DNA of 36,984 bases from Caldithrix sp. Its GTDB lineage: Bacteria; KSB1; UBA2214; DYKH01. The position numbers and the translations under genes are program-made. Location: assembly GCA_020722685.1 (NCBI GenBank), contig DYKH01000048.1, positions 1 to 36,984 of the forward strand. Direction: 5' to 3'. Shown here one piece after another: positions 26,665-35,006 of this stretch (the first letter of the stretch is position 1; each line of letters opens with the position of its first letter). Under the pieces are notes generated by a model, which ran no database searches, was not told where the DNA came from, and saw only the letters and a list, made by a program, of their open reading frames with translations.

Positions 26665-27097
26665 TAGTATCGCCAGTGCACGAATAGCAAAAGGTGAAAA
26701 CAAAAAAGGGTAACCAATCACAGGGCACGCAACTGTGAGAGCAAGTGTCTCGCGCAGAGTACGCGAGGCTCGCAATGCTTTTTCTCCGCTCTTGTTGCAG
26801 ATGCCTCCTGTCCTCCAGCCAGTCCTCAAGGCTTTAACGGCGACTGTTCATTGGAGGCTGTGCTCAAAGCTGTTTTTGTTTCGCGCACGCAAACCCCGGG
26901 AGGTTCTTGCTCCGCGTTCATTGCGTGCTTTGCGCGAGGTGGTTTCTTGCCTTGCAACGCCCGCGGTGGTTGCGAGCCGACTGACAAATCCAGCGAGCTT
27001 GGCTTGAGAATTGTGCCCCTGTGACCATTTGCAAAAAAGGCTTTGCATCTCTTGAATTTTCAGCTTATTTTTTTTCAAAAAATAAACGGAAGAGTTT
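26665..27097. other. Gene-free gap with imperfect inverted repeat
   Basis: About 430 bases separate the peptidase from the toxin-antitoxin pair. CTCGCGCAGAGTACGC (26749-26764) and GCGTGCTTTGCGCGAG (26923-26938) are reverse complements at 14 of 16 positions. Open frames across this stretch lack ribosome binding sites and protein-like composition. Confidence 0.5.
26749..26938. repeat. Imperfect inverted repeat, CTCGCGCAAAG type
   Basis: Arms of 16 bp, 14 matching, are separated by about 158 bp. The text GCGCAAAG also occurs in the arms of the element at 3617-3746. Confidence 0.5.
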
Positions 27098-27322
27098 ATG
27101 AGCATCGAAGAAGCCGTCATAGAAAAGCTCCAACAACTGCCCGCTGACAAAAAGCAAGAGGTTCTTGACTTTTTGGATTTTCTCCAAAGCAAGTCTAAGC
27201 CGCGTCGCTCAGGAAGAAGCTTGAAGGGGTTGTGGGCTGATTTAGGGATACAAATTGGTGAAGAGGATATTGCTGATGCCCGACGAGAATTGTGGGCCAA
27301 TTTCCCGCGGGACGATATCTAA
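27098..27322 (+). CDS. DUF2281-type antitoxin
   Basis: This 74-residue protein is of the DUF2281 kind, small proteins regularly paired with PIN toxins. The N-terminal helices (VIEKLQQLPADKKQEVLDFLDFLQSK) are typical, and the C-terminal acidic/aromatic tail (LWADLGIQIGEEDIADARRELW) would wrap the toxin. The ATG follows GGAAGAG. Its stop codon overlaps the start codon of the toxin gene by one base (TAATG), the usual coupled arrangement. Confidence 0.85.
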   Translation: MSIEEAVIEKLQQLPADKKQEVLDFLDFLQSKSKPRRSGRSLKGLWADLGIQIGEEDIADARRELWANFPRDDI

Positions 27323-27723
27323 TGGGTCCTGTAGTCGCAGATACGCATGCCTTTGTCTGGTACTTGCTTTCCCCAAAACGCCTCTCAGTGAAAGCCCTTG
27401 AAGCTTTTGAAGAAGCCTTGACTGCTGGGGAGAGGGTCTTTGTGGCTTCGATAACACGAGTGAAGCTTGTCTATTTGGTAGAAAAGGGCAAGCTACCCGC
27501 TCGGGCGTTAAAACGTCTGCAAAATGAGCTCGAGAAACCGGACGCCTTGTTTGTAATTGTACCTTTGGACAAAGAGGTAGCACTTACCATTTCGAAGATT
27601 TCTCGGGATGTAGTTGCGGATATGCCTGAGAGGATTATTGCTGCCACAGCACTTTATTTGGGCATGCCTCTGATCAGCCGGGGTCGAAAGATCACTGCTT
27701 CAAATCTGAAGGTGATTTGGTAG
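27322..27723 (+). CDS. PIN-domain toxin with eroded active site
   Basis: This 133-residue VapC-like PIN protein has the N-terminal strand VVADTHAFVWYLL (Asp7), the helix region with LVEKGKL, and RIIAATALYLGMPLIS near the end. PIN ribonucleases use about four acidic residues. Asp7 is kept. The usual Glu in the second motif is Lys48 (ITRVKLVYLVEKG), the Asp before RIIAATA is Glu103, and the Asp after LIS/LIT is Gly121. Lys48 and Gly121 are each one base from the expected codon. The fold looks intact, so antitoxin binding may persist while RNase activity is weak or lost. It overlaps the antitoxin stop by one base. Confidence 0.85.
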   Translation: MGPVVADTHAFVWYLLSPKRLSVKALEAFEEALTAGERVFVASITRVKLVYLVEKGKLPARALKRLQNELEKPDALFVIVPLDKEVALTISKISRDVVADMPERIIAATALYLGMPLISRGRKITASNLKVIW

Positions 27724-27762
27724 ACGGTTCAAAGGCGAAAATAATAGCCGTAATTTTTAAGG

Positions 27763-29004
27763 CTACTCATACCTTAACGCAATAATCGGATCCAGCGCCG
27801 AAGCTTTCTTCGCCGGATAGATACCGAAGAAAAGTCCCACCGCAGTTGCAAATCCAAAGCTCATGATGATGGAAAAGGGGGAAATGAGTGTATTCCATTG
27901 CGCCCAGGTGGAAAGGGCGTAGGAAAGAAAGATGCCCAGCAGAATGCCGATCACTCCTCCGGATAGGCTAAGGGCGGTCGACTCCACCAGGAATTGCATC
28001 AGAATGTCGCGGCTTTTGGCGCCAATGGCCTTGCGAATGCCGATTTCCCGCGTCCTCTCAGTGACCGAGACCAGCATAATGTTCATGATGCCGATACCGC
28101 CAACGATTAGGGACACGCCGGCGATGGATGCCAAGAGGAATCCGAAAGTCTTGTTGGTTTCTTGGAACGTCGAGATCACGTCCGCTTGGTTGCGGATGGA
28201 AAAGTCGTTGTCTTGATCGCGCCGCAACCGGTGTTGACGGCGCAGTATCTTTTCCACTTCCAGAAACGCCTCGTTTATTCTCTGCTCGTTGATTACCTTG
28301 ACGGTAATGCCGGTCACATAGTCTGTGCCGAAGACGCGCTTTTGTGCCGTTGTAAGTGGGATGAGGATTTGGTCGTCCATGTTCATCCATCCCTGCTGGC
28401 CTTTCTTGATCAATAGGCCCACGACCATGAAATTGTCCTGGTTTATTTTGATAATCTTGCCGACCGGCGACTCGTTGCCAAAGAGGTTGGTTTTCACGTC
28501 CGCACCGACAACGGCGATCCGCTGGCTCTGTTCTATTTCATCGTTGGTAAAATAGCGGCCTTCTTCGGTGGGAAAATTACGAACGCTCTCATATTCCGGA
28601 ATGGTCCCCACTACCGAGCAATTCCAATTCTTTGCTCCATACACAATTTGCGCGTTGCGACTGAACTCGGGGATGACGAAAGCGGCAGCGGCACATTTTT
28701 CTCGCAGCGCGTCCACGTCCTCATTCTTGAGGTTGATGCGGCTGCCGGCTCCAAAGTGGACGTGACCGAAAGCCGACGATCCTGGGCGAATGAAGAGAAG
28801 ATTCGACCCCAAAGATTGAATGCTGTCGGCAATGGCCTTCTGTGCCCCCGATCCCAATCCCACCATCGTAATCACGGCAGCGACGCCTATGATAATCCCC
28901 AGCATGGTTAGAGTGGCGCGCATCTTATTAGCCAAAAGTGATGATGCGGCAATGCGAACGCTTTCTCCAATTTCTATGTACGATCTCTGGGTATTTTTTT
29001 TCAT
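27763..29004 (-). CDS. MacB/FtsX-type ABC transporter permease
   Basis: This 413-residue membrane protein has the MacB-permease plan. It starts with a cytoplasmic segment and a first helix (MRATLTMLGIIIGVAAVITMVG), then a large periplasmic domain (about 60-280), and ends with three C-terminal helices in an FtsX domain that includes RTREIGIRKAIGAKSRDI and the terminal ALDPIIALRYE. It has no nucleotide-binding domain, so an ATPase must be supplied from elsewhere. It follows the adaptor gene by 28 bases and is the last gene of the operon starting at 31811. Such tripartite systems export macrolides, peptides, lipids or heme from the periplasm; the substrate here is unknown. Confidence 0.92.
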   Translation of the reverse strand: MKKNTQRSYIEIGESVRIAASSLLANKMRATLTMLGIIIGVAAVITMVGLGSGAQKAIADSIQSLGSNLLFIRPGSSAFGHVHFGAGSRINLKNEDVDALREKCAAAAFVIPEFSRNAQIVYGAKNWNCSVVGTIPEYESVRNFPTEEGRYFTNDEIEQSQRIAVVGADVKTNLFGNESPVGKIIKINQDNFMVVGLLIKKGQQGWMNMDDQILIPLTTAQKRVFGTDYVTGITVKVINEQRINEAFLEVEKILRRQHRLRRDQDNDFSIRNQADVISTFQETNKTFGFLLASIAGVSLIVGGIGIMNIMLVSVTERTREIGIRKAIGAKSRDILMQFLVESTALSLSGGVIGILLGIFLSYALSTWAQWNTLISPFSIIMSFGFATAVGLFFGIYPAKKASALDPIIALRYE

Positions 29005-29032
29005 TTTCTCGGCCTTAAAAAATCTTTATCCT

Positions 29033-30328
29033 TTACCGGGGAGAGCTGCTGCTTCTAAAACCGGACATATTGGCCCTGCTGCTTAGGCGTTGGCGGAATT
29101 CCTCGCTCGACTGCAGGGCCCGAGAGAAGAAAGCATAGACCACTTCGTCGCCTTCTTCCAAGCCAGCAATGATTTCGGTCTGGTCGAAATTGCTTACACC
29201 GACTTGCACCATTCTGGGAATAAAGTCTTCACCCTTTTTGAGGATGACGCCACGCTGAGAAGTGAATCCTTCTCTATCCTGGCCTTGCTCGCCGCGCATG
29301 GGCCGAAAACCTTCCGGTCTTCTGCCTTGCTCCGGATGTGATCTCATCGGGGTCTTTGCATCTTTGCCCAAAGCCATTTTGATTTTGGAAATCTCTTGCA
29401 TGATGTCCTTGCGGCTCATCAAGGCCTCATTGGGCACCAGCAGCACCCCCTTTTTGTCCGCTACCACAATTTCGACCGAAGCATTCATACCGGCTTTTAA
29501 TTTGCCGGAGGGATTTTGCGCCTTGATCGTCACTTCAAAGGTGGTCACGTTTTGCACCACTTTAGCCTGGGCGGCCACGCGCACGACTTCTCCATGGAAT
29601 ACCTCGCTCGGATAAGCATCAGGAACCACGCGCGCCCGCATGCCCGGTATGATCTGCCCGATATCTACCTCATCCACGTCGGCCACCACGTACACTTCAT
29701 TCATGTCGGCAACCGTGGCGATGAGGGTACCGCCGCTCACGGAGGAGATGCCGGAAGAGATGATTTGACCGACCTCGACGTCCTTGGTTAGAATGACGCC
29801 ATTTATTGGCGAGCGAACAATCGTGTCCTTTAGTCGAATATCGGCGTTGTCCAGATTGATCTTGGCGCGCACCACTTGTGCTCGCGCATCCACCAAGGTG
29901 AGTTTGGTCTGATCAAATTCGTCTGCCGAAACCAAGCCTTTTTCGTACAGCTCCTTTTTGCGGGCAAAATCGCTTTCGCGCTGTTTCACGGTAGCTTCGG
30001 CCACTTCCAAGTCGGCCACCGCTTGATCGTAAGAATTCTTCGTGTCGCGCTGGTCTAACCTGGCGATTAAATCGCCCTTTTTTACAATATCGGAGGCTTC
30101 GATGGGCATTTCCTCGATCAGGCCGCTGGCTTTTGATTTGATCTCAACCTTGTTGATCGGCTCGATGATTCCCGTTGCCGACACTTCGACGCGAATATCT
30201 CCGCGAACCACCTTGTCCGATTGCGGAGTGTAAGGACTTGCTGCTACGTTTGCCCGTCCCGGTTTCATGGCAAGCCATAGGGCAGCGATGATGATCAAAA
30301 CGATGGGGACGATGAACCACTTTTTCAT
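29033..30328 (-). CDS. Membrane-fusion efflux adaptor (MacA/HlyD-like)
   Basis: This 431-residue periplasmic adaptor has an N-terminal anchor (WFIVPIVLIIIAALWLAM), a lipoyl-like half-motif (about 45-90) and an alpha-helical hairpin (about 95-165). The second lipoyl half follows (IVRSPINGVIL), then a beta-barrel (about 205-295) and a membrane-proximal domain. Residues about 305-362 form an unusual insert rich in Arg, Gly, Glu and Pro (for example HPEQGRRPEGFRPMRGEQ) that looks disordered. The ribosome binding site GGAG lies about 11 bases before the ATG. It is translated between the Spy-like protein (30 bases upstream) and the permease, as expected for a tripartite pump, but no ATPase gene lies between adaptor and permease. 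Confidence 0.9.
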   Translation of the reverse strand: MKKWFIVPIVLIIIAALWLAMKPGRANVAASPYTPQSDKVVRGDIRVEVSATGIIEPINKVEIKSKASGLIEEMPIEASDIVKKGDLIARLDQRDTKNSYDQAVADLEVAEATVKQRESDFARKKELYEKGLVSADEFDQTKLTLVDARAQVVRAKINLDNADIRLKDTIVRSPINGVILTKDVEVGQIISSGISSVSGGTLIATVADMNEVYVVADVDEVDIGQIIPGMRARVVPDAYPSEVFHGEVVRVAAQAKVVQNVTTFEVTIKAQNPSGKLKAGMNASVEIVVADKKGVLLVPNEALMSRKDIMQEISKIKMALGKDAKTPMRSHPEQGRRPEGFRPMRGEQGQDREGFTSQRGVILKKGEDFIPRMVQVGVSNFDQTEIIAGLEEGDEVVYAFFSRALQSSEEFRQRLSSRANMSGFRSSSSPR

Positions 30329-30358
30329 TGTTGCTTTTCTCCAATAAAACGGACTTGC

Positions 30359-30739
30359 CTATTTCTGCTTCTGATCATACTTTCTATTCATCTCGGCGAA
30401 CTTGGCCTTTTGTTCCTCTGTAAGAATGTGCGAAAACGAAGACCTAAATTCCTCCCGGAGGCGCTGGAATTGCGGGTTGACGGTCTTTCGCAATTCGCTG
30501 TGCTGTTTGCGCAGCTTGCCCAAGTACACGACCAAGCTGTCCCGCTGATATTTTGTTAACACCAGATCTTTCGTAAACTTTTCCACCAAACAACGATCAT
30601 CGTGGCCACTTGATTTTGCATGCTTTTCTTTTTCGGAAAAAGCCAGTCGATCGACCGCAAAGCCAACGGCGAAGCCAAGCATGAACAAAGCCAGCAGGCT
30701 GAGCCACGCCAATTTTTTGTAGGTCATCTTTTCATTCAT
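30359..30739 (-). CDS. Spy/CpxP-like periplasmic protein
   Basis: This 126-residue protein has one N-terminal membrane helix (LAWLSLLALFMLGFAVGF) followed by a helical periplasmic part with two LTxxQ motifs, LTKYQ (61-65) and LTEEQ (106-110), the signature of the Spy/CpxP/CnrX group. These proteins act as ATP-independent chaperones or as stress/metal sensors controlling sigma or two-component pathways. Unlike Spy it appears to remain anchored. The ATG follows GGAGGAG and overlaps the stop of the anti-sigma gene by four bases, so the two are coupled. The likely role is to sense envelope stress for the sigma/anti-sigma pair. Confidence 0.85.
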   Translation of the reverse strand: MNEKMTYKKLAWLSLLALFMLGFAVGFAVDRLAFSEKEKHAKSSGHDDRCLVEKFTKDLVLTKYQRDSLVVYLGKLRKQHSELRKTVNPQFQRLREEFRSSFSHILTEEQKAKFAEMNRKYDQKQK

Positions 30740-31206
30740 TTTGCTTCTCCTCCGTTTTGGTTGAGGGCAAAAGTCAAAGCCTGATCGTTGGTCTCGATTG
30801 TTTGCATCGCCCAGTCTTCGTCAAGGATAATTCTGTACTCGCTTGGCAGCGGCACACCGGATTCCGATGCTTTATGTGTCGATTGCGGCCAGAACAGTAG
30901 CAGCAAAATGGCCACGGCGACGATGATGGCTCCTTGCACGATGGCTCGGGGAATCAGCGCAAAGCTGCTCCAGAATGATTCTTGTCGCCGAATTCTGTAG
31001 GCAGCCAAAACTTTTTGCGCAAAAAACGGGTTGGTCCGGAAGGTGCGGAGCTTGGCGCTTGCAGAACGCATTCTTTGAAGAATTAGCAGTTGCTGTTGAC
31101 ACTCCGGGCATCCGGCTATGTGCTGGCTGATGGTAGCATGCCTTCGCGGTTCCAGCTCACCGTCCAAGTATGCTGAAATGTCACTGTCATAATGATTTTT
31201 CTTCAT
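30736..31206 (-). CDS. Zinc-finger anti-sigma factor
   Basis: This 156-residue protein has a cytoplasmic ZAS (zf-HC2) domain with His29-x3-Cys33-x2-Cys36 (SQHIAGCPEC), which should bind and inhibit the cognate ECF sigma factor. A membrane helix (AIVQGAIIVAVAILLLLFW, about 88-106) and a short periplasmic tail follow. The gene starts within the stop codon of the sigma gene (TGATG) and overlaps the next gene by four bases, so sigma, anti-sigma and Spy-like protein are translated as a coupled block. Confidence 0.9.
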   Translation of the reverse strand: MKKNHYDSDISAYLDGELEPRRHATISQHIAGCPECQQQLLILQRMRSASAKLRTFRTNPFFAQKVLAAYRIRRQESFWSSFALIPRAIVQGAIIVAVAILLLLFWPQSTHKASESGVPLPSEYRIILDEDWAMQTIETNDQALTFALNQNGGEAK

Positions 31207-31811
31207 CAGCCTTCCTCCGTTAAGGGGTTGAGCAGTTTCATTAGCTCTTGGCGAGCCCGGAACAAACGAGACTTCACTGTCCCCAATTGCCAGTGAAGAG
31301 TCTTGGCTATCTCCTCATAGGTCAGGTCTTGAACGTCGCGCAGAACAATGACCGTTCGCAGCGAGACCGGTAACCGGGCGATGCCTCGGCGCAAGTGCTC
31401 CAAATTTTCCTTCTTTTCCAAATCAGCCAAAGGATTTTGCTCCTGATCTACATAGAGTTCCTCATGGCTGTCATCTTGTCTCTGAAGATACGAAACGATT
31501 TGCCGGACCTTGCTGCGTCGCATGTAATCTCGACAGAGATTGACGGCAATGCGAAAAAGCCAGGAGCGAAAAGGCGCGCGGAATTCATAGTTCTCGATGG
31601 CCATTAGCATTTTGAGGAACGTCTCCTGCGCCAAATCTTCCACCACGTCGCGATTGCCAAGGATGGAGTAGATCAAGGTATGCACTGCCTCCGCATAGAG
31701 CTTGATGAGCTTTTCCATCGCCTGGGTATCGCCCGCTTGACTTGCTTTGATGAGCTCGTAGCTCTGGTCCTGCTCCGGCACCGATGGTCTCTGCTTTTCT
31801 GAATTCAGCAT
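31206..31811 (-). CDS. ECF RNA polymerase sigma factor
   Basis: This 201-residue ECF sigma factor has region 2 (EKLIKLYAEAVHTLIYSI, then EDLAQETFLKML and FRSWLFRIAVNLCRDYMRR) and region 4 (RLPVSLRTVIVLRDVQDLTYEEIA, then GTVKSRLFRARQEL). It heads a five-gene operon with its anti-sigma, a Spy/CpxP-like protein, an efflux adaptor and a permease, so it probably drives an envelope-stress response that includes this pump. I see no good ribosome binding site before the ATG at 31809-31811; translation may be weak. The pairing with the anti-sigma is established by one-base overlap. Confidence 0.92.
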   Translation of the reverse strand: MLNSEKQRPSVPEQDQSYELIKASQAGDTQAMEKLIKLYAEAVHTLIYSILGNRDVVEDLAQETFLKMLMAIENYEFRAPFRSWLFRIAVNLCRDYMRRSKVRQIVSYLQRQDDSHEELYVDQEQNPLADLEKKENLEHLRRGIARLPVSLRTVIVLRDVQDLTYEEIAKTLHWQLGTVKSRLFRARQELMKLLNPLTEEG

Positions 31812-33083
31812 AAAAAACGCATCAAGGATTTAAAAGTTCTACAATATACCATTTCAGGCGCACAGATGAAATCGAAAAATGGTACTCGAAAATGATTGCC
31901 GGTCACAGGACCTAAGAGAGGTCCAACAAAATTCCAGTCAGAATGATTCGCTGACAAATGAATCGGTGGATTTTTTCCATCTCTTCCTCGAGGAAATCGC
32001 CCAAAAGGAATTCTGAATGACTCCATCGCTAATGATTCTTAACGCTTGTCCGAACGGATAATTCGACCTCCCGTGATCGGCTACTCATTTTCGGAAAATC
32101 TCGCTTTTTATTCTTGCGAATTACGTTTATTTACCCGACCAGTGTCCATCCAGATCGACAAGATGTCAGATTAATTGATCCAGTTGATCCTCGTCATCCG
32201 GTCCGCCATCGGAGGGTTTTCCTGTTACCTTAGCGCAGTCCGTGATTGGTTGCGGCGTGGCGAAACTAAAAAACTGGAATCACAAAAATTTCGCTTGTTT
32301 GAGAAAGAAGAATGACGTATCTTCATCCGGTCGTAAAAATTCACTCTTTCATCCTACCGCCAATATTGTTCAGGCCTCAAAGTTTGGTGGCTCCATCTTG
32401 CGCTAAATTTTAATCGCCGTGACAGTAGGCAAAACGCATCGGGGGAATATTGGGTTCGTTTTTGGGGTTATGGCGATTGACGTTTATAAGGAGTATCAAG
32501 CTACCAGAATCTGAAATGATCCTCTCTCGAGTTTAGAACCAGGTTGAATCCCAATCACTTTTTAGCTTTTAAGCAAGACCTTCCTAGTTCATCTTCTAGT
32601 AAAAAGTTTGGAATGCTTCTCACCTTATTCTATCTCAGTGGGTTGTTGATAGAAACGTGCTGAAGGGGAGATCGTTCAGAGATATTGTTTTACTTCGCCC
32701 TTGACAAGTCGAGGGTGTACTGTTTTTGCAGCGTCAAACGGGTTCCGAGCAGTAGGAGCAAGACCAGACGCTCATTGAGTTCTTAGCTCGCGGACACTGA
32801 ACCATCGTGTCAAGATCAAAGCTCTAAGCCGATTGAACGCAATAGTTCTATTCAACCGCAAGTCACATTACGGACGAGAAGCTATTCCTCTCGCTATCAC
32901 TTGAACATTGTCCATCCTCATTATAACTTCCCAGGTCTCGCAATCCGCCTGCTCTTTCCGGAAAAGGGATAGGAGCGCATGGTGCTTGCACAAAAACGTC
33001 CGTCCCGCAAACGCGCCATGGGAAAAAGAGATCATTGGTCATGTTAATCACATCAACGTAATATTCCAAAAAGGAGAAAAGCT
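31812..33083. other. Gene-free stretch of 1.27 kb
   Basis: No open frame of believable composition lies here, and I could not recognise a structured RNA (no tmRNA, RNase P, SRP or tRNA signatures). The part nearest 31811 must hold the promoter of the ECF sigma operon; the part nearest 33083 should hold the promoter and leader of the RNA-binding protein gene. The middle (about 32100-32860) is unexplained and may be decayed genes or an unrecognised RNA. Confidence 0.5.
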
Positions 33084-33398
33084 ATGAACATCTACGTGGG
33101 TAACTTAGCACCGGACGTGACAGAAGACGACTTGAAACACGCGTTCGAGCCCTACGGCCAAGTCGCCACTGTATCCATCGTCAAGGACAAGTTCAGCGGC
33201 GAGCCGCGGGGTTTTGGCTTCATCGAAATGCCTTCCAAGGCAGAAGCCTCACAAGCCATCAACAGCCTGAACTACAAAGAGTTGAAGGGGCAGCTCATGA
33301 AGGTCAACGAAGCTCGTCCGCGCGAAGAACGACGGGGAGGCGGCGGCAGAGGTGGGCGCCCCGGAGCCCCCGGCGGCAACAGACCTCGACGCTGGTAG
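33084..33398 (+). CDS. RRM-domain RNA-binding protein
   Basis: This 104-residue single-RRM protein resembles the small glycine-rich RNA-binding proteins of cyanobacteria and other bacteria. RNP2 is IYVGNL (3-8) and RNP1 is RGFGFIEM (42-49), both intact with aromatic residues in place. After the RRM (1-78) comes an Arg/Gly-rich tail (RRGGGGRGGRPGAPGG) ending RRW, likely adding non-specific RNA affinity. The ATG follows AAGGAG. It stands alone between a long gene-free stretch and a decaying region. Its role may be RNA chaperoning, for example at low temperature; this is family-level inference. Confidence 0.92.
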   Translation: MNIYVGNLAPDVTEDDLKHAFEPYGQVATVSIVKDKFSGEPRGFGFIEMPSKAEASQAINSLNYKELKGQLMKVNEARPREERRGGGGRGGRPGAPGGNRPRRW

Positions 33399-33878
33399 TC
33401 CTTGAGTTGTTTAGCCATGAGCTTGAAGCTCATGGCTAAACAGCTCCGCCGGGATCAGTAGGCGATTCTCGCGCTGAAGGAATCGACGGCTGAGAATCAA
33501 ATTACTCTGTGATTTGCCGGTGCGAGGGATTGAAGCCCTCCAGTGCCAGTCACTGACCGTTTGCCCACGAATTTGCGGTCGTTCGCGTTCCACTCCCAAT
33601 ACCCCCGGGGCCATCTCGACTCCATTTCGCTGATAACAAGGGGAAACAACCATTCAGAACTCGTCCACGCAACCGGCGAATTGCCTTCCTTGATTATGAA
33701 CACCCCAAAGCATGATCCCGTCACACCCTCCGCAGCTTTCTAAGTAAACCAGGAAAGTCGTCATCCGATGCTCCTTTCTCAGAATTCGGAACGCCTTCTC
33801 AAGTCTTCTATCCCTCCCATCATCGCCTTGTTTTACGGCAGGAACCAACCGTGGTCAACGAAGGGTAAATTTCTGACC
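33399..33878. other. Gap downstream of RRM gene
   Basis: It holds a perfect hairpin (33408-33442), a smaller one (GAGGG-CCCTC, 33524-33540) and short minus-strand frames without ribosome binding sites or recognisable domains. It may be degraded coding sequence, but I cannot name a source. Confidence 0.4.
33408..33442. repeat. Perfect 17-bp-arm hairpin after RRM gene
   Basis: TGTTTAGCCATGAGCTT and AAGCTCATGGCTAAACA are exact reverse complements around a single base. It begins ten bases after the RRM stop codon. Without a T-tract it is not a standard terminator, but it may protect the 3' end of the message or be another dispersed repeat. Confidence 0.85.
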
Positions 33879-34264
33879 TCATGGTACGGTCTTTTCCCCC
33901 GCTGACGCTTTCGCAGAAAAGTGGCTCATCTCCGGAGCTGGGGTGCGAGGATGCTTGATGTCGGGAGGCGCATGCTTGTGATGAGGATAGTTTGACGTCC
34001 AGGCCGGATCGTTTGGATGAGGGACGTCATCGTACCGGTACAGACGTTCGTCGCCTCGATACACTTCATACCGGTACGCCGTGATCAGTCCAGCCTCAAA
34101 ATCCAGTTCCTCGCGCATACGTCAGCGTGCACCGCCCGCAAACCAAACCTCACGCTCCGCGGTACCGGTGTAGGGAGACTGTCTGACCACACCGATACAG
34201 TGGTACGCTCGACGTCCCGCCGGTTGACCGTCTGTGCAACGAAACGACTGTAGTCGGCCGGCAT
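33879..34264 (-). pseudogene. Ruined DUF6516 (TumE-like) toxin gene
   Basis: Minus-strand reading from an ATG at 34262-34264 gives MPADYSRFVAQTVNRRDVER and then VWSDS. After a one-base shift, SPYTGTAEREVWFAGGAR continues, followed by a TGA stop and, in the same frame, [20 protein letters not shown], then [23 protein letters not shown] and PAPEMS. This is the layout I recall for DUF6516 proteins of TumE-type toxin-antitoxin systems. The family's C-terminal segment after PAPxxSF is missing. One frameshift, one nonsense codon and a lost 3' end mark it as dead. Just upstream, the short string NERDLIDALRNQPAY ending in a stop (around 34305-34350) may be the tail of its antitoxin; that is a weak guess. 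Confidence 0.6.
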
Positions 34265-34504
34265 TTAAGTGGGTTATGATCCATGATCAATACGCGGGCT
34301 GGTTCCGCAATGCATCGATCAGGTCTCGCTCGTTGATCTGAGCCGCGTAACTTTCTTTGCGGCGCGGCTAGACTGATCGCGCCGGAAGTTTTTCCGGCGC
34401 GGGTGATGAAGTGGGGCATTTGCCCGGCATGGCGGTTGACGTCTCTTTTCCCCTTGACAATACTATCAGCCCTCAACGAATGGTACTGCTATTTCCCTAT
34501 TGTT
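34265..34504. other. Short gap with hairpin repeat copy A
   Basis: Between the DUF6516 remnant and the 3' end of the Fe-S pseudogene lies the hairpin repeat at 34384-34434. A possible antitoxin tail (minus strand, about 34305-34350) is the only coding-like trace. Confidence 0.4.
34384..34434. repeat. 51-bp hairpin repeat, copy A
   Basis: It starts TGATCGCGCCGGAAG and ends GGCATTTGCC. The core CGCGCCGGAA/TTCCGGCGCG is a perfect 10-bp stem. It aligns without gaps to copy B (35608-35657, one base shorter at the end in my count), with about 42 of 51 positions equal. Confidence 0.75.
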
Positions 34505-35006
34505 TCAATTCCCTCTCACCCGCCCTAACAGTCTCTCCAAATACACCGACCTCATTTGCCTACTGGCCATTGTCTGTTTGATGGGCGGAAGTTTTAGAAT
34601 GACGCCGAGAATCGTAGCCATGGCGCGGTGGCTAGCTAAAGCGTGATTGTCAAAGATGAGATTCTGCAGTTTGCCTCTCTCGATGGTGGCCACCACGACT
34701 CGATGCACCGAATCCACCGGCGTGATCACCCGCTCCGGTCGCGATTTGAGGCTGAGGCTCCCTTTCGAACAAATCCGAACGCAGACTCCGCAGCCGAGAC
34801 AAATCTCTTCATCGACTTTGGCTTTTTGTCGCTTGGGCTTGTGCGGTCATTGGTGGAAACTAAATGCTCTCGTGTTTGTGACTTGTGAGGTTTTAGGTAT
34901 CATCTTGTAGCTTGCTTTTTGCAGAAGAAATTGATAAAATAAGTCGCCATTAATATCGTTGGGAGACCAAGAAGATTGCTCGCACTCATTTGAAGGGAAA
35001 ACTATT

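Noticed and set aside
26735..27007. 90-codon plus-strand frame before the toxin-antitoxin pair
   Set aside because: It has no ribosome binding site, odd composition and lies across an inverted repeat.
27747..27767. Hairpin TAGCC-GGCTA between the PIN toxin and permease genes
   Set aside because: The stem is only five base pairs, has no T-tract after it and overlaps the permease stop codon; too weak to call a terminator.
32545..32570. GGTTGAATCCC in the gene-free stretch, T-loop-like
   Set aside because: The flanking bases do not form a T-stem or acceptor stem.
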